Assembly: GCF_002216005.1 (NCBI RefSeq)
Contig: NZ_NIQC01000019.1
Location: 1-51,377, forward strand
Direction of reading: 5' to 3'
Origin: Natranaerobius trueperi
GTDB lineage: Bacteria > Bacillota > Natranaerobiia > Natranaerobiales > Natranaerobiaceae
Length of the DNA stretch: 51,377 nt
Position numbers and translations under genes: made by a program. The notes below the pieces were generated by a model, which saw only the letters and a list, made by a program, of their open reading frames with translations, had not been told where the DNA came from and made no database searches. This document shows positions 33,652 to 42,700 of this stretch, in pieces; the stretch's first letter is position 1, and the number at the start of each line of letters is the position of its first letter.

Positions 33652-34369
33652 TGTATATAACCTTAAACATATCTCAAAATCGTATAATGATAAGACTGTT
33701 CTTGATATTGATAACCTTACAATTCGCAGAGGTGAAATCTTAGGTTTAGTTGGTCCAAGCGGTGCAGGAAAAAGTACATTACTTCGTATATTAAATTTTA
33801 TAGAACATACTGATACTGGAAAAATTAATTTTTTAGATAAGACCTATACTAAGAATAAATTACCTGATTTAGATATTCGAAGAAAAGTGACGACAGTATT
33901 TCAACGACCCTACTTAATGACAAGTTCAGTATATCAAAACATTATCTACCCTCTTAAAATAAGAAATCAAAGTTACGATCACGAAGTAGATGAAATAATT
34001 GAAAAACTAGGACTAACACAATTAAAACACAAAAGAGCTGATAAACTGTCGGGTGGGGAGGCACAAAGAGTAGCATTAGCTAGGGCATTAGTATTTAAAC
34101 CAGAAGTAATACTTCTTGATGAGCCTACCTCAAACTTAGACCCGGCTAATGTAAAAATTATTGAAGATATGATTGAAGATTATAGAACTAAATTAAATGC
34201 TACAATCGTAATTGTAACTCACAATGTATTTCAAGCTAAAAGACTTGCAACAAAAGTTAGTTTGCTTTATAAAGGAAAGTTAATTGAAGTAAATGATAAA
34301 AAAGATTTCTTTATTAATCCAAGTCATAGTATTACAAAACAATTTCTTTCTGGTGAACTTATATATTAG
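33638..34369 (+). CDS. tupC: Tungstate ABC transporter ATP-binding protein
   Basis: 243 residues with a full ATPase domain: Walker A GPSGAGKST, Q-loop TVFQRPYL, signature LSGGEAQRVALARAL, Walker B VILLDEPTS and the H-loop IVTHN. The start is TTG at 33638 or GTG at 33644, both inside tupB, after SD AAAAGGAAG. There is no fused ligand-binding C-terminal domain. No clear terminator follows. Confidence 0.92.
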   Translation: MVVTNVYNLKHISKSYNDKTVLDIDNLTIRRGEILGLVGPSGAGKSTLLRILNFIEHTDTGKINFLDKTYTKNKLPDLDIRRKVTTVFQRPYLMTSSVYQNIIYPLKIRNQSYDHEVDEIIEKLGLTQLKHKRADKLSGGEAQRVALARALVFKPEVILLDEPTSNLDPANVKIIEDMIEDYRTKLNATIVIVTHNVFQAKRLATKVSLLYKGKLIEVNDKKDFFINPSHSITKQFLSGELIY

Positions 34370-34415
34370 TGGGTGTATCAAAAGTATAGTGTGGCCAACT
34401 AGTATCCTGATAGAT

Positions 34416-34457
34416 TGTTTACAAAATGTTTACAAAATGTTTGCATTTTGTTTACAA
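34416..34457. repeat. Tandem 11-bp iterations with embedded palindrome (operator-like)
   Basis: TGTTTACAAAA is repeated twice in direct succession, followed by TGTTTGCATTTTGTTTACAA. The repeats have helical period, and ACAAAATG-TTTG-CATTTTGT is a perfect inverted repeat. The array lies directly upstream of an extended -10 element (TGTTATAAT, 34474-34482) for the lipoprotein gene at 34525. Confidence 0.65.
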
Positions 34458-34524
34458 TTACATCTTATATAGTTGTTATAATAGTTTCGCTTAGCTAAAC
34501 TAACATAATTTTGAAGGAGGGGTA

Positions 34525-34806
34525 TTGTTGTTAACCAACAAAAAAATCTTATCAGTATTTGCAGTCTTCCTACTGACAATCTCTGTAGCGTTTATCGGAG
34601 CAGGATGTGATGGCGAGGAGCCGGTTGACGAAGATGTAGAAGAGAACGAAATGGAAGAGAATGAGCTAGAGGACGAGAAAAAAGAAGGCGACAAAGATGA
34701 AGATGAAGTAGAAGAAGATGATGAAGATGAAGAGGAAGAGGAAGAGGAAGACGAAGTAGAAGAAGATGAAGATGAAGAAGAAGAAGACGAAGAAGACGAA
34801 GAATAA
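34525..34806 (+). CDS. Ultra-acidic small lipoprotein (93 aa)
   Basis: An N-terminal hydrophobic stretch (LSVFAVFLLTISVAFIGAGC) ends in a lipobox-like cysteine. The remaining 65 residues are nearly all Glu and Asp with a few Lys, Val and Asn. No known domain. The start is TTG (34525 or 34528) with SD GAAGGAGGGG. It probably sits at the membrane as a polyanionic tail that may bind cations or Ca2+; this is inference. The upstream repeat array suggests tight regulation. Confidence 0.7.
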   Translation: MLLTNKKILSVFAVFLLTISVAFIGAGCDGEEPVDEDVEENEMEENELEDEKKEGDKDEDEVEEDDEDEEEEEEEDEVEEDEDEEEEDEEDEE

Positions 34807-34883
34807 GAGAAACATTTATATAGAGTCTGTCAATTAATTGGTGTAAACATTCCAATATGACCTATAAGAATACTTACTTTAAG

Positions 34884-35110
34884 AAATCGAGGGAGTTTCC
34901 TTAAGATAAAGGATTATCTCCTTCGATTTTTATTTTTGTTGTTATATGGTGACTAGTGAATGAAGAACCCTAGTATAAACTACCCGGTAAAATTTTCTTA
35001 TATTCGTCCTCCAAAATAAATGCTTAATTGTCCCAGTATTTAAGCCCAATCTTTTGTTCTGATAGTCCTTTTTTTAATATCCATAATCGACAAGATAATA
35101 AAAGCATCCC
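34884..35110 (-). pseudogene. IS256-type transposase C-terminal remnant and element end, copy 2
   Basis: The minus strand encodes LSIMDIKKRTIRTKDWA, a stop, then ILGQLSIYFGGRI, a degraded version of the tail at 23391. The downstream DNA repeats the copy 1 flank, including the AAATCGAGGGAG/CTCCTTCGATTT hairpin at 34884-34930. Only about 50 codons survive. Confidence 0.65.
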
Positions 35111-35144
35111 CGGGTTTTTAGCAAGGGCTCTTGCTAAAAACCCG
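35111..35144. repeat. Perfect 15-bp inverted repeat at an element junction
   Basis: CGGGTTTTTAGCAAG and CTTGCTAAAAACCCG are separated by GGCT. The hairpin lies exactly where the IS256-type remnant meets the resolvase remnant. Confidence 0.75.
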
Positions 35145-35270
35145 TGAAATTTGTCAGTATAGATCGCATCAATTTTAATTCCTTGTTCTTTCTCATATTC
35201 TTAGAGTGCTTAAATCTGCCGCTCTATATTCTGCTCTTTCGAGCTCACTCTAACATAATCATAAATCATA
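35145..35270 (-). pseudogene. Serine resolvase/recombinase, N-terminal remnant
   Basis: From ATG near 35269 (SD GAGGTGGGG) the frame reads MIYDYVRVSSKEQNIERQI, stop, AL, stop, EYEKEQGIKIDAIYTDKFHG. This is the N-terminus of resolvase-type serine recombinases (YxRVSxxEQNxxRQ). It has two TAA stops and no downstream domain. It may come from a resolvase or an IS607-type TnpA. Confidence 0.7.
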
Positions 35271-35500
35271 ACCCCACCTCCAATTAATGTGTTAAAAAGT
35301 TTGTATCACTGCCTGTCACAGATTAATTACTTTTTTAACCGAAAACTCTTTTTTTTAAGTTATGTTTCTAGCTATTTTTTGTATCTCAAAAAAGTGTAGG
35401 TTTTTAACATATATAAAATTTTTCTAAAAAATTTTTAAAAAAGTGTCTAGAAAATTGTTCAGTTAATCATAACTAGAGTGAAGAAATAATTAATTTATTG
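35271..35500. other. Intergenic region upstream of the pilin-like gene
   Basis: No gene. It is AT-rich, with several runs of T. It must hold the promoter of the pilin-like gene, but no standard promoter is obvious. Confidence 0.4.
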
Positions 35501-35515
35501 AGGGGGGGGAAATTT

Positions 35516-35935
35516 ATGAAAAAGTTGATTTATATGATCGAGAAAGCAAAGAGAGATGAAAGTGGTTTTACACTAGTAGAGCTTTTGATCGTCGTTGCAA
35601 TTATTGGCGTCCTTGTTGCAATTATAGTACCGGTAATGGGAGGGCAGACTGAAACTGCAAGAGAAAATGCAAACGATGCCAACATAAGAACTATAAAATC
35701 TGCCATATCAGCTTATTATGCAGAAGAAGGTAGTTTAGATGAGCTGGATGAAAGTGCACTTAAAGAGTATATCGACGTAGACGAAATAGAATGCCCTTGG
35801 GATGATAGTGTTACTGGTATTAATATAGATATAAATGATGCTGACAAGCCAGGTGACCTTGATGTAGAACATGAAGGTGATGGTGAAGGACCCGCGAGTG
35901 GTGATGCGTACAAAATAAGTGGACCAGGAGACTAA
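35516..35935 (+). CDS. Type IV pilin-like protein (prepilin)
   Basis: About 139 residues. The leader MKKLIYMIEKAKRDESG ends at the prepilin cleavage site GFTLVELLIVVAIIGVLVAI, with the expected Glu at +5 and a hydrophobic helix. The mature part is short and acidic, with repeated Asp/Gly at the C-terminus (GDLDVEHEGDGEGPASGDAY). Its processing enzyme is probably the PilD at 28926. I prefer ATG at 35516, 6 nt after a run of G (SD GAGGGGGGG), over ATG at 35498. A strong terminator follows. Confidence 0.88.
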   Translation: MKKLIYMIEKAKRDESGFTLVELLIVVAIIGVLVAIIVPVMGGQTETARENANDANIRTIKSAISAYYAEEGSLDELDESALKEYIDVDEIECPWDDSVTGINIDINDADKPGDLDVEHEGDGEGPASGDAYKISGPGD

Positions 35936-35973
35936 GGCTAGTTACCTTACGACTAACTAATAATTTCTTAGTT

Positions 35974-36010
35974 AAAAAACCGCACTCCCATAAGAAGTGC
36001 GGTTTTTTAA
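35974..36010 (+). terminator. Terminator of the pilin-like gene
   Basis: AAAAAACCGCACT...AGTGCGGTTTTTT, a 13-bp perfect stem with a T tail. Confidence 0.92.
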
Positions 36011-37071
36011 TTGTGACTTTAAACAGTTTTCATATAACCTTTTTTAAAAATTTCTTTATAACAGTACTCGAAAATGTTTTATGCACGCAAAAGTTACTTT
36101 ATAAAAGGTTTAACTCCTTTACCAAAGGATTTTTATGACTAGAAAATATAATACTCATGATCACAGATTGATATAAATAATTGTTGCAATATATGTTTAA
36201 ACAAAAATTTGTCACAGTATTAGTATGATACTGTGAATATGTCTATAAATACATAATACAGTCTCAGATATTCCAATCAACACAAATAAAGACGGAACAA
36301 TTCGAGTGTCCCGTTTTAGATGTAATTATATATTTAGCTTTTCAGGCTTTCATTTTGCTACATATTAGCTTTTCTCTTTAAGGAGGGAATAATCCCTACG
36401 TAACTAGATAAAGATGGTCATACAACCAAATGAAAGGGGTCTTTAATCATTTAGTTTTATCTATGTCTCAATTCAGTTGCATAGAAATCGTATACAATTT
36501 CTATGCAGAAATACAGTTTTAAATAATTACTCTTTCATGTTTCTTTTAATGCTTCTTCTATTACATCAACCATTTTCTTGTTTTATTTTAGTGAGCAGCA
36601 TAGATTTTTAATTGAGTGTGAAGCTCACTATCAAGTTCAAAAGTTGTTTTCTTTTTTGTTTTATTTACACCTTCCTCTTTTCGCTGTATTCCTGTATAAA
36701 AATCAATCAGAACGGTAATTCATCATCCTCCTTCATCTACAAAGTTTTATATGAAAATACCTGTTTATTTTGTTAAAATCTGCTTAAGATCTTTTTTTAT
36801 AACAGTTTCAAGCTCTTTTTACACCAATGAATTTTTTTATTGAGAAAGTTACTGCACAACAATACGCCTTCCCGCCATCTACCATTTCTACTATAAGATT
36901 CACCATCCCATTTATGGCTAGTCACGCCTAAAGTTCTAATATTTTCTTCTGCTATTTCTAGTGCAATTTTTGCATCAACTCCCTTTTATAGATTAAATTA
37001 ATTGTCTCCTAGGTTCTATAAGTGATACAATATCTTTGTAATTTTATTAATCTTATGCTAGGAGTCAATAA
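36011..37071. other. 1-kb region with palindromes and gene remnants
   Basis: No intact gene. It holds two perfect inverted repeats (CACAGTAT-N7-ATACTGTG near 36213, and TGCATAGAAAT-N8-ATTTCTATGCA at 36478-36507) and a ribbon-helix-helix remnant. It also holds a start-less minus-strand frame of about 60 codons at about 36800-36990 (GVDAKIALEIAEENIRTLGV, then SHKWDGESYSRNGRWREGV) that I do not recognise. Confidence 0.5.
36530..36735 (-). pseudogene. Ribbon-helix-helix (CopG/antitoxin-like) protein remnant
   Basis: The minus strand encodes KKKTTFELDSELHTQLKIYA followed by AH and a stop. A shifted frame then gives MVDVIEEALKET. This is the beta-strand and helix pattern of RHH DNA-binding proteins, broken by a stop and a frameshift. 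No toxin or partition partner gene is adjacent. Confidence 0.45.
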
Positions 37072-37842
37072 ATGAAACTAATAAAAAAGACAATTGGTAA
37101 AATTGTATATGGCACCACCCAAATCATCTCTAAATTATTTGATGCATTAATAAGTTTCATAGAAATCACTGTTTCATTAGTAAAAAGTGCTATGAGTTTA
37201 TTTTTTGGTTTTTTAATGGTTGGGGGATGTTTTCTAGTACTTATAATGTTAGGTCCCCTTACATTTACTCTGTTAACAGAACCAAACTTATTACTTTTTA
37301 TAATATTTATTATTATCTATCCCCTATTAGGTACAATTCTGTTAGCATATATAAAATATTTTAAATATATGGTTACAGAATATTTATTTGACCTCTCTAA
37401 TCACTTGATAAATGATAAGAACAGACGGTTTAATTCATTTATAGAATATGGAGAAGAGTATAAAAGAAAAGAATATGCTAAAAAGGAAAAGGAACGAAGA
37501 GAGAGACAGTATCAACAACAAAAAGAATGGGAAGAAAAGTTTAAAAGATGGCAACAATATTCAGGAGATAGACAATATAATTGGTATGGTCAAAGTAACT
37601 ATCAAACTTATACAAACCCAAATATTGATTTTAAAAAGAAATATGAAGAAAGCTGTGACATTTTAGATATTAGCTATAATGCAAATAAAGATGAAATAAG
37701 AAAAGCATTTCGAAAAAAAGCAAAAAAATATCACCCAGATGTAAATGATTCTCCTGATGCTTCAAACTTATTTAAGAAAATAAATGATGCTTATGAGTTT
37801 TTAAATGATACTAATATAGAAAGATATAGAAACATTGAATAA
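37072..37842 (+). CDS. Membrane-anchored J-domain protein (256 aa)
   Basis: Two hydrophobic segments (about 42-65 and 78-100) are followed by a charged Lys/Glu/Arg and Gln-rich linker. The J domain is at the C-terminus (about 190-250). It contains CDILDISYNANKDEIRKAFR and YHPDVNDSPDAS with the HPD motif needed to stimulate DnaK. It lacks the Gly/Phe and zinc-finger parts of DnaJ, so it would be a local co-chaperone at the membrane. The SD is TAGGAG. The next gene, 15 bp downstream, is probably in the same operon. Confidence 0.87.
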   Translation: MKLIKKTIGKIVYGTTQIISKLFDALISFIEITVSLVKSAMSLFFGFLMVGGCFLVLIMLGPLTFTLLTEPNLLLFIIFIIIYPLLGTILLAYIKYFKYMVTEYLFDLSNHLINDKNRRFNSFIEYGEEYKRKEYAKKEKERRERQYQQQKEWEEKFKRWQQYSGDRQYNWYGQSNYQTYTNPNIDFKKKYEESCDILDISYNANKDEIRKAFRKKAKKYHPDVNDSPDASNLFKKINDAYEFLNDTNIERYRNIE

Positions 37843-37857
37843 AGAAGGAGTTTTGTA

Positions 37858-38250
37858 ATGAAATGGCTAAAGAATTTTATGATAGGTAGATATGGTCTAG
37901 ACCAACTATCTATAGCTCTAATTGTTCTAGCATTGTTTTTTTCTGTATTAGCACCAATAATACAAAACCCGGTGTTAGAAGCTCTTTATATTGTAACAAT
38001 AGTTATTTTGTTTTATCGAATATTATCTAAAGATATAACAAAGCGTTCTCAGGAAAATAGAAAATTTCTTGAATTTTGGAGTCCTATAAGAAAAAAATTC
38101 TCTAATAAAAAGAACCGCTTAAAAAATTCTAGATACTATCGCTATTATAACTGTCCAAATTGCAAACAAGACCTACGTGTTCCAAAAGGAAAAGGTAATA
38201 TCATTATTACCTGTCCTAAATGTACCACTAAATTATCTAAAAAGACCTAA
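37858..38250 (+). CDS. Small membrane protein with C-terminal zinc ribbon (130 aa)
   Basis: Two hydrophobic segments (about 15-55) precede a basic linker and a zinc ribbon of form CPNC-x15-CPKC (YNCPNCKQDLRVPKGKGNI then CPKCTTKLSK). This pattern is common in small Firmicute membrane proteins of unknown role. SD GAAGGAG. It follows the J-domain protein gene. Confidence 0.78.
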   Translation: MKWLKNFMIGRYGLDQLSIALIVLALFFSVLAPIIQNPVLEALYIVTIVILFYRILSKDITKRSQENRKFLEFWSPIRKKFSNKKNRLKNSRYYRYYNCPNCKQDLRVPKGKGNIIITCPKCTTKLSKKT

Positions 38251-38333
38251 TATATTTAATAGAAGGTAAATATGATTATTTATAGAATATAATCTATAAT
38301 ATTATAGATGGGTTGTTATCTGGAGGGATTAAT

Positions 38334-39224
38334 TTGGCAAGAAAAAAATCTTACTATGCAGTAAGACAAGGACGTAAGACTGGTATATACTACTCATGGG
38401 ATGAATGTAAAAAACAGATAGATGGTTATAGTAATGCAGAATATAAAAAGTTTTCTTCACTAGATGAAGCAAAAGCTTATCTAGGTGAAGAGTCCAAAAA
38501 GCAAAGTAACTTAAAAACATCTAACTCTGTACTAGCTTATATAGATGGAAGCTACTGTAAAAAATCAAAGCTCTACTCCTATGGATGTGTTATCTTAAAA
38601 AACAATACTGTTATTACAGAGTTTAATGGAACAGGAAAGGACACTGACTTAGCTAAGATGAGAAATGTAGCAGGAGAACTTCTTGGAGCAATAAAAGCCA
38701 TTGAATGGGCGTATGAACATAATTATGAAGGTATCACACTATACTATGATTATGAAGGAATAGAAAAATGGGCAAAAGGTTTCTGGAAGACTAACAAGGA
38801 AGGTACTAAAGATTATGCAAAGTTCATACAAAAATATCTACCGTTAATAAATATTGATTTCAAAAAAGTAGCTGCTCATTCAGGTGACTATTATAATGAT
38901 AAAGCAGATGAATTAGCTAAACAAGCTATCACTAACTATTTAGGAGATAATAACTCAAAAAAACAAGATAAAATTTCTATTATCTTTGATAAAGTAATGA
39001 CAGAAACTGAAAGTAATAAAAAAACCAGTATTAATTTTAATATTAACGGTTATAGTCTTACAGAACAAAAGGTTTCAAAGTTTACAAAAGAAGTATGGAA
39101 AAGTTATGGTAATAAAATTAAAGATATTGATGAGATTAAAGTTAATATAAATACTAAAACTATTCATTGGGTGATAAAAGATCAAAAGGGATCTAACCAT
39201 GAGTTTAGTTACAGTTTTGACTAG
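38334..39224 (+). CDS. Viroplasmin-RNase H1 fusion protein (296 aa)
   Basis: The N-terminal RNA:DNA-binding domain of the RNase H1/caulimovirus viroplasmin family (KSYYAVRQGRKTGIYYSW, FSSLDEAKAYL) is followed by a catalytic RNase H domain. The four acidic residues are in VLAYIDGSY, NVAGELLGAIKAIE, LYYDYEGIEKW and YYNDKADELAKQA. It would remove RNA from RNA:DNA hybrids. The last 80 residues (INFNINGYSLTEQKVSKFTK...) form an extension I do not recognise. I prefer TTG at 38334 (SD GGAGGG) to the longer frame from 38313. Confidence 0.88.
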   Translation: MARKKSYYAVRQGRKTGIYYSWDECKKQIDGYSNAEYKKFSSLDEAKAYLGEESKKQSNLKTSNSVLAYIDGSYCKKSKLYSYGCVILKNNTVITEFNGTGKDTDLAKMRNVAGELLGAIKAIEWAYEHNYEGITLYYDYEGIEKWAKGFWKTNKEGTKDYAKFIQKYLPLINIDFKKVAAHSGDYYNDKADELAKQAITNYLGDNNSKKQDKISIIFDKVMTETESNKKTSINFNINGYSLTEQKVSKFTKEVWKSYGNKIKDIDEIKVNINTKTIHWVIKDQKGSNHEFSYSFD

Positions 39225-39294
39225 ATAAGGGTGAGTAGCCAAAAGAGCCCTAATTCTAAAGATATCTGTAATCTAAGTTAATGAAAGATATTTA

Positions 39295-39322
39295 AGTAGG
39301 AGCTTTGCTCCTACTTTTTTTA
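39295..39322 (+). terminator. Terminator of the RNase H gene
   Basis: AGTAGGAG-CTTTG-CTCCTACT followed by TTTTTTT. Confidence 0.9.
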
Positions 39323-39396
39323 TTGGTCATAGACTTCATTAAAATTGTGTTTATAAAAAACTTTTTCTTTGAGTTTTTTATACATTATAATCATTT

Positions 39397-39426
39397 AACA
39401 GCCCTCTCCTTATTCAAAGGGCTGTT
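39397..39426. other. Hairpin in the intergenic region before abgT
   Basis: AACAGCCCT-N12-AGGGCTGTT forms a 9-bp perfect stem. There is no T tail on the plus strand, so it may be mRNA structure or a minus-strand terminator. The rest of the 39323-39672 region is AT-rich with no gene. Confidence 0.45.
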
Positions 39427-39672
39427 ATAAATAGTGGCTGGCCTTCTAAAAAGCCCCTTCGTTTCAACAAATTTTCCTGTAAATCGATACTATTTTTCCC
39501 ACTGTATCCCTTTAATATAACAAACTTTGACAAAATTTTATTATAATTTTCAAAATTACCAATATAAGAGAAAAGGGAGGATTTTTAAATTCGTGATAGA
39601 ATTTTTAAATGGCATTTGTATACCATTATCAAACAATTTTCACAAATTTTTTTACAGGGAGGGCAAGATTAA

Positions 39673-41202
39673 ATGTCTAAGTCTACTTCTAAACAAGGTG
39701 GTTTGACTCATCACATGCTTAATGTCATTGAACAGGTAGGTAATAGACTACCACATCCTATTGTGCTCTTTTTCATTCTTTCCATTGGAGTAATTTTCAC
39801 ATCCTTTTTTGTTAGTCTTCTTGATGTAGCAGTTGAACATCCTGCTACCGGAGAATTAGTGGAAGTGGAAAATCTTCTTTCTCGAGAAGGTTTTCAAAGT
39901 ATCGTCAGTGAAGCTGTAGACAACTTTACCAGCTTTGCTGCCCTAGGTGTCGTGATAGTTGCTATGTTAGGTGTAGGTGTTGCTGATGAAACTGGTTTAA
40001 TTAATTCTGCTTTAAAAAAGTTAGTTCTAGGAGCTTCCGAGCGCTACCTAACTTCAGTTATTGTTTTTGCAGGTATTATGTCTAACCTAGCTGCTGATGC
40101 TGGTTATGTAGTTGTGGTCCCATTGGGTGCAATGATTTTTGCTGCTAAAGGTAGACACCCCTTAGCTGGACTAGCTGCAGCATTTGCCGGAGTTTCCGGA
40201 GGGTTTAGTGCTAACCTGCTCGTAACGTCAGTAGACCCTTTACTAGCAGGTATGACTGCAGAAGGAGCCCAAATTTTAGATCCTAGCTATACTATAGCTC
40301 CTACTGCTAATTATTACTTTATGGCTGTCTCTACCGTACTTATTGTTTTACTTGGAACATGGGTGACAGAAAAAATAGTTACCCCTCGATTAGGTACTTA
40401 TGAAGGTAAGTTTGAAGGTGAAATGAAACAAACAACTCCTGAAGAAAACAAGGGATTAAAATCTGCTTTAACCTGGCTTCTTATAGCTATAGCGGTTCTT
40501 TTATTGTTGACTGTACCATCTAATGGCCTTCTACGGGCTGATGGAGAACTCATTGGTGCAGGAACACCATTTATGAATGGAATTGTTCCTATTATAGCTG
40601 TTTTATTCTTTATACCTGCCTTAGCTTATGGCTTTAAAGTCGGACACATAAAGAGTAGTAATGATATAGCCAATAGTCTTAGCAAAGGTATGAAAGACAT
40701 GGCCGGTCTCATTGCTCTATTCTTTGTTATCAGTCAATTTATTGCTTACTTTGAATGGTCAAATATGGGAACAATTTTAGCTGTTAATGGAGCTGAATTT
40801 TTAGAAAGTATTGGTCTAACAGGATTACCATTAATTATACTCTTTGTTATTCTAATTGGTTTTATAAACCTTTTCATGGGAGGGGCAGCCACCAAATGGG
40901 CTATTATGTCTCCAATTTTTGTTCCTATGTTAATGGAACTTAATTACAGCCCTGAATTTGTACAGCTAGCCTATAGAATTGGTGATTCAGCTACTAATAT
41001 TGTTGCTCCTTTAATGACCTATTTTGCAGTTGTGATCGGTTTTGCCAAAAAGTATGATGAACATGCTGGAATTGGGACTATTATTGCTACCATGATCCCG
41101 TATGCTATTGCTTTTAAGTTAGGTTGGATCATTTTACTTTCAATTTGGTTTGTGTTAGGATTACCTATTGGTCCAGGAGATACAATCTTTCTTAGTATGT
41201 AA
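39673..41202 (+). CDS. abgT: AbgT-family transporter
   Basis: 509 residues with about 12 hydrophobic segments. Family features include the N-terminal stretch IEQVGNRLPHPIVLFFILS, the AAFAGVSGGFSANLLVTSVD loop, and MGGAATKWAIMSPIFVPMLM. AbgT proteins take up p-aminobenzoyl-glutamate, and some export sulfa drugs; the substrate here is unknown. The SD is GGGAGG. It is a single gene with two terminators after it. Confidence 0.92.
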   Translation: MSKSTSKQGGLTHHMLNVIEQVGNRLPHPIVLFFILSIGVIFTSFFVSLLDVAVEHPATGELVEVENLLSREGFQSIVSEAVDNFTSFAALGVVIVAMLGVGVADETGLINSALKKLVLGASERYLTSVIVFAGIMSNLAADAGYVVVVPLGAMIFAAKGRHPLAGLAAAFAGVSGGFSANLLVTSVDPLLAGMTAEGAQILDPSYTIAPTANYYFMAVSTVLIVLLGTWVTEKIVTPRLGTYEGKFEGEMKQTTPEENKGLKSALTWLLIAIAVLLLLTVPSNGLLRADGELIGAGTPFMNGIVPIIAVLFFIPALAYGFKVGHIKSSNDIANSLSKGMKDMAGLIALFFVISQFIAYFEWSNMGTILAVNGAEFLESIGLTGLPLIILFVILIGFINLFMGGAATKWAIMSPIFVPMLMELNYSPEFVQLAYRIGDSATNIVAPLMTYFAVVIGFAKKYDEHAGIGTIIATMIPYAIAFKLGWIILLSIWFVLGLPIGPGDTIFLSM

Positions 41203-41211
41203 TAAAACTTA

Positions 41212-41255
41212 TTTTTTCTATTGTATACTCTCTCTCGAGTATACAATAGAAAAAA
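41212..41255. terminator. Bidirectional terminator downstream of abgT
   Basis: TTTTTTCTATTGTATACTC and its reverse complement surround TCTCT; the stem is 19 bp. Confidence 0.85.
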
Positions 41256-41260
41256 CACAT

Positions 41261-41300
41261 CTGGCACCAATCATTTAATTGTGGTTGGTGCCATTTTTTT
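41261..41300 (+). terminator. Second terminator between abgT and hisS
   Basis: TGGCACCAATCA-N8-TGGTTGGTGCCA, then TTTTTTTATG. It points downstream of abgT. Confidence 0.88.
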
Positions 41301-41455
41301 ATGCTACTAACCCGTAATCTATTAGATACAACTTGTTTTAAAAACCATAGTTTATTTCGGTTACCTGAGCCATTTTACTCTAGACAGTAGATATGCTCCT
41401 CCTAATGGTAAGTAAACTGTCTACCACAAGGGGAACATATCAATCATGGGGTGTC

Positions 41456-42700
41456 CTACTGCTCTTTATTTGGTAAAGGTTCAACAAGTTCTTCACCGGT
41501 TTTAAGATCTTTTACTGTAACCTTATTTTCTTTCACTTCTTGTTCTCCTATGACAATGGCATATCTTTTATTTGTACGGTCAGCATATTTAAAAGATTTA
41601 CCAATACTTCTATCAACCTTTTCTACTTCTGCTAGATAACCTTTACTACGATATGTAGTTGCTATTTTCAGTGCATCAATTTCATATTCTTTTCCTAAAG
41701 GTATGACTAACACACCATCTCTATTTGTTGTTGTCTCATCTTTTAATAGCTCATATACTACATCTAATCCAATTGAAATTCCCACTGCAGAGCTATCAGA
41801 ACTAGTTACTTCCCTTACACCTTTGTTATATCTACCACCAGCTGCAATGCTTGAGGTAACATTTCCTTCTGTAGTAAATACTTCATAGACTAACCCATCA
41901 TAAAAGTTTAGTCCCCGAGCTAAAGTTGGGGTAAATAAAATATAATCTTCTCTACCTAATGCTCTAATATAATCAGTAACTTCACTTAATTCACTCAAAC
42001 CTTCTTGTACTATTTGATTATCAATACTCTTTAAATCATCATAGGACGCATCTGTTAATTCAGAAAGGGTATCTTTTGCAAGTTGTTCAGATAATCCTTT
42101 ATCAATTAGTTCTTTTACAAGAGTATCAAACTCTAACTTTTCTAATTTATCAATTGTTAAAATAACTTCATCAATCTTTTCATCTTCTATTCCTTTAGAA
42201 GTTAAGTAACCCTCAAGAATTTTTCTATTATTAACTTTCACTTTTACACTTAACCCAACTTCTTCAAAAATATCAAGCACCATATTAATAAGCTCAACTT
42301 CAGCTAAAAGTTTATCACATCCTACAATGTCAGCATCACATTGAGTGAATTCCCGTAACCTTCCCTTTTTTGTAGGACCATCTCTAAAAACTTTCCCTAT
42401 TTCATAACGTTTGAATGGTTTTCGAATACTTTCACTTTTTTCTCTAAGCACTTTCATAAGTGGAACAGTCAAATCAAACCTTAAGCCCAGGTCTCTATCC
42501 CCTCTATCAGTTAATCGATAGATTTCTTCTAATATTTCAGCTCCTCCACCATACTTTGAGGTGAGGACATCCATAGGAGTTAAAACTGAAGTTTCTACAG
42601 ATTCAAACCCATACCTTCTATAATGCTTTTCAATTATAGTTTTAATCTTATGTCTTAATTCATTTTCAGAGTAATCCTTTATTCCTTTAAGTTTAGACAT
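41456..42700 (-). CDS. hisS: Histidyl-tRNA synthetase (class IIa)
   Basis: About 414 residues. Catalytic motif 2 reads FRDGPTKKGRLREFTQCDAD followed by IVG, the histidine-binding loop is LARGLNFYDGLVYEVF, and motif 3 is in SSIAAGGRYNKGV. The anticodon-binding domain is at the C-terminus (DGVLVIPLGKEYEIDALKIA). The motif 2 form DGPTKKGR...QCDADIVG differs from the RxERPQxGRxREFHQ form of most bacterial HisRS. I prefer ATG at 42700 (SD AGAGGTGA) to the ATG three codons upstream. Confidence 0.92.
   Translation of the reverse strand: MSKLKGIKDYSENELRHKIKTIIEKHYRRYGFESVETSVLTPMDVLTSKYGGGAEILEEIYRLTDRGDRDLGLRFDLTVPLMKVLREKSESIRKPFKRYEIGKVFRDGPTKKGRLREFTQCDADIVGCDKLLAEVELINMVLDIFEEVGLSVKVKVNNRKILEGYLTSKGIEDEKIDEVILTIDKLEKLEFDTLVKELIDKGLSEQLAKDTLSELTDASYDDLKSIDNQIVQEGLSELSEVTDYIRALGREDYILFTPTLARGLNFYDGLVYEVFTTEGNVTSSIAAGGRYNKGVREVTSSDSSAVGISIGLDVVYELLKDETTTNRDGVLVIPLGKEYEIDALKIATTYRSKGYLAEVEKVDRSIGKSFKYADRTNKRYAIVIGEQEVKENKVTVKDLKTGEELVEPLPNKEQ

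Noticed and set aside
34592-34855. Leu/His/Arg-rich minus-strand frame
   Set aside because: It is the complement of the Glu/Asp codon run in the lipoprotein gene.
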